Position numbers and translations under genes: made by a program
Notes under the pieces: generated by a model
Databases searched by the model: none
Told to the model about the DNA's origin: nothing
What the model saw: only the letters and a program-made list of their open reading frames with translations
From: Euprymna scolopes
Taxonomy: Eukaryota > Mollusca > Cephalopoda > Sepiida > Sepiolidae
Direction of reading: 5' to 3'
Assembly (NCBI GenBank): GCA_024364805.1
Contig: CM044524.1
Coordinates: 50,971,883 to 50,998,648 of the forward strand
Length of the DNA stretch: 26,766 bases
In this document: positions 24,757 to 26,766 of the stretch, piece after piece
Layout of the letters: each line of letters begins with the position of its first letter
How positions within the stretch are numbered: the first letter of the stretch is position 1

Positions 24757-24939
24757 TAATGTTTGTATAATAAACAGACTATATATTTTTTTAATTTTGA
24801 ACTCACGCTATATATTATTATATTCAATATAATAATCTATATAGAATTATCTTTATAATAATAAATACGTCATCTGCATGAATTAAAATATATTTAAGTG
24901 TATCTTACGACCGTGCTACTTCAGACGGTCTGCTAGTAT

Positions 24940-25305
24940 TATGTATATTTTGGTGTCTTGTATGCTTTCTAGGGGCCTCACATAGTATGATACTGATTGT
25001 TTACATCGTTGAAAGTAATAAGCCTTGATCTTGATCTTATTTTGTGCATTTGAACATTTCCTGAGTGAATCGGTTTCATTCCTAATAATTTCGTTCACTA
25101 ATTCCACAATTTGTGTCAATACTTTATTCCAGGCATTAATTAACCCTTTATGACCTAAATTAAGATGTAGATGATTAAAAAATATTTATCAATTTTTGTT
25201 AGTTTAAAGAGTAATGTTACTATGATTTTTAAAACGGTTTTCACTATAATTATCTTTCATTACGAAGTTCAATAGTTAATATATCACTGAGAAATTTTGC
25301 ATTTC
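24940..25305. other. AT-rich spacer
   Basis: No recognised feature. Two small minus-strand frames have no domain. Confidence 0.35.
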
Positions 25306-25309
25306 ATAA

Positions 25310-25490
25310 ATGTTGGAGACGCCCCTCCATGGGATTAATGGACTATCTCATGACGTCACTCCTGTTGGTGACATCACTTCCGGTATCGAGTACCGGTGCC
25401 CGGAGTCTGAGATTGACACACGACCAAGCTGGACGTGTGTAAACGTCCTACCGTTGAGAAATGGATTTGCTCAACTCACTTTGCCTGTAA
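25310..25490. promoter_or_regulatory. GC-richer island with CRE and ETS-like motifs
   Basis: This 180-bp patch has several CpGs in an otherwise AT-rich stretch. It holds TGACGTCA (25351-25358), a second half-site GTGACATCAC, CTTCCGG (about 25378), and a small inverted repeat CCGGTA/TACCGG (about 25381-25396). The content resembles an invertebrate promoter or a repeat fragment. A 106-codon frame starts at 25310 but has no recognisable domain. Confidence 0.25.
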
Positions 25491-26330
25491 TATATATGAA
25501 TACATGTTCGTTTCCTAAAAATCCTTTGTTCCCTCGTTCTTATTACCATTTAACCCCCATAACAATAAACTTAATATGCATAGTGCTTAAAAAGTGTGTT
25601 AATGACAACAAACAAAATCCTCCACTCTGAGACAGATGGCGGCATACTGAATGTGAGCAGTGAACAGTTTGCCATCTGCAGGTATCTGGCATCTACTTAG
25701 ATACTGAAATGATACTGTAACAGGGCGTGTTTGAATCGATTCTCACTTTATTTGTGTCATTATATTCATTTATTTACGACTGAACAAATTAGTTCAATCA
25801 GGTCATAAAAGGTTAAATAAAGTGTCCAGAACTTAACATATTTGAGATTATATATTTGGTATTTTTAAAAAATGATTTTGGATGTTTTGTGTGTCCTCTA
25901 AGTTTGATTATAATTGATGTCTTAAAATATACTTCACTTTATATTTTTCAAATGTGTTTATCTTTTAATATAATTATTGGTTCTTGTCCAGAATTTCCTC
26001 TATATTAAAAAAAAAAAAAAAAAAAAAAAATCTGCATGATGCCTGTGACAAAACAAAAATATCATATTCCAAAAACCACTTAAATTGATCGGGTAGTTTT
26101 ATTTTTATAAAGAAAATCATTTTTAAGTGATTAATATGAATTCGTAGACATTACAACAAATCTCGCAAGTTTTGAATTATTGAGTTCTTCTTCATCATTC
26201 TAGTGAAATTCGAAAATTGAAACATTGAATTTCAAGTGAAACCAATGGTATCTACTGAAGTGTCATGTCACAGTAATGAAAATATCCAAAAATTACGAAA
26301 AAAGATAAGGTAGAAAAGTAATCTATAAAT
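25491..26330. other. No recognised gene
   Basis: CAGATGGC (25631) and GCCATCTG (25670) form an 8-bp inverted pair around 31 nt. A run of about 24 A lies at 26007-26030 with no evident source upstream. Otherwise unremarkable. Confidence 0.4.
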
Positions 26331-26649
26331 ATAAAATAAATATATGCATGTATGTGTGTTCGCTTTTTCTGTGTGTCTACAAAAGGCTTTTTTCAGAGAA
26401 GCGGTCACTCGGTTCACAACTTTTTAAAACTTTTTATATCACATATAAATCGTACTATCTCACAGTTAACAATGAAGCTCACCTGTCTATTTAATTTGCT
26501 CGATTTCGGGAAGATAAATATTCAACATTTGTCGCTCGCCGCATGTGGGTTAGTCTTTTTCCTATAACATCTTAGGGGAAAACAAAAGCGTTCAGCAGTA
26601 AATGAAATCTCGCAGTCAAACCTGACCTCATTAAAACGAGCACCTGCCA

Positions 26650-26766
26650 AATCCAAGTAATTAAATAAATTCAAACTTGTTTCCATTAGCATCCAGCGGT
26701 GGAGCAATGGTTAACGTCGCACGTTATTTATTTATTTTTTTTTTCACACTTTAATTTACAACTTTG
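26650..26766 (+). repeat. tRNA-like repeat, cut by the window edge
   Basis: TTAAATAAATTCAAAC, TGGAGCAATGGTTAACGTCG and a T-tract followed by TCACACTTTAATTTACAACT match the minus strand of 18280-18385 in the same order. The A-box is TGGAGCAATGG at 26700-26710. The B-box expected from the other copy lies beyond the window. The AT-rich sequence from 26331, with TGTGTGTTCGC and CTGTGTGTCTAC, could be the 5' part of the same element. Confidence 0.6.

Larger units (their letters stand above)
24578..24780. mobile_element. Palindromic element with two inverted hammerhead ribozymes
   Basis: AGTCTGTTTATTATA at 24578 mirrors TATAATAAACAGACT ending at 24780. The centre is GACCAAAAAAGAAT, CAAT, ATTCTTTTTTGGTC (24663-24694). 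The arms agree nearly throughout apart from small indels. Each arm carries a complete type I hammerhead on the strand reading away from the centre. It sits at the edge of a (TA)n tract, as do the palindromes at 2771 and 9616. Best explanation: two head-to-head copies of a short Penelope-related or retrozyme-like unit. Non-coding. Confidence 0.75.
23740..24936 (+). mobile_element. Helitron-like element E with a nested insertion
   Basis: The 3' end is clear: GACCGT (24909-24914) and ACGGTC (24925-24930) form a perfect 6-bp hairpin, then TGCTAG ends at 24936 and T follows. The last 65 bp match the end of element B (16509-16576). A tRNA-like module lies at 23868-23934: ACTCAGAGGCTAAAGAATG then the B-box AGTTTCGATTC. 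The hammerhead fold-back element at 24578-24780 is inserted just before the 3' end. The 5' boundary is not located; about 23740 is a guess from the position of the module. Confidence 0.5.

Noticed and set aside
25310-25630. 106-residue plus-strand frame as a gene
   Set aside because: Composition changes half way from GC-rich to AT-rich and no motif is seen; retained only as a GC-richer island.
25631-25677. CAGATGGC/GCCATCTG inverted pair as a terminator or insulator
   Set aside because: An 8-bp pair around 31 nt is too little evidence for a function.
1-26766. CRISPR array, bacterial operon or phage genes
   Set aside because: No regularly spaced identical repeats and no dense coding; composition, splice signals and transposon families are eukaryotic.

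Overview
The window is eukaryotic, non-coding, repeat-rich DNA. It is strongly AT-rich, with many (TA)n tracts and no long open reading frame that reads as a host protein. The mix of elements (type I hammerhead ribozymes in fold-back units, short Helitron-like elements with CTRR ends, 5S- and tRNA-derived Pol III elements, mariner relics, and a LINE with the RT C-terminal motif VRPRMEYCCHIW) suggests an invertebrate, most likely a mollusc and perhaps a cephalopod. That placement is inference from repeat style, not from a diagnostic gene.

Layout. 0.6-3.5 kb: a MITE with a second copy at 8.3 kb, a 5S-like element, a decayed mariner-type transposase, a 160-bp palindrome with hammerhead ribozyme cores on both strands, and a second fold-back element. 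3.7-5.1 kb: a 226-bp tandem duplication with TGACGTCA motifs, a Helitron-like fragment and a MITE with perfect 22-bp inverted ends. 5.9-7.7 kb: a tRNA-like Pol III unit, a LINE 3' end, a relic retroelement end and a head-to-head pair of 5S-like elements. 8.3-9.9 kb: MITE, minisatellite and a third hammerhead fold-back beside a (TA)n tract. 10-13 kb: two more copies of the same LINE, all three on the minus strand, and an internally deleted mariner. 13-19 kb: a poly(A)-tailed insert and at least four Helitron-like elements, three of which carry a tRNA-like module. 19.3-20.8 kb: another mariner derivative, another 5S-like element, and the inverted partner of a repeat at 14.4 kb. 21.3-22.4 kb: the only host-gene-like signal, a 60-nt candidate exon with good splice sites followed by a tandemly repeated intron or terminal exon. 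23.7-24.9 kb: a Helitron-like element with a textbook 3' hairpin, holding the best hammerhead fold-back. 25.3 kb: a small GC-richer island. The window ends inside another copy of a tRNA-like repeat.

The most unusual content is two-fold: (1) palindromic elements next to (TA)n tracts that carry type I hammerhead ribozymes in inverted orientation, and (2) short elements that combine Helitron-type termini with a Pol III A-box/B-box module. All structures were folded by eye. No database search was possible.
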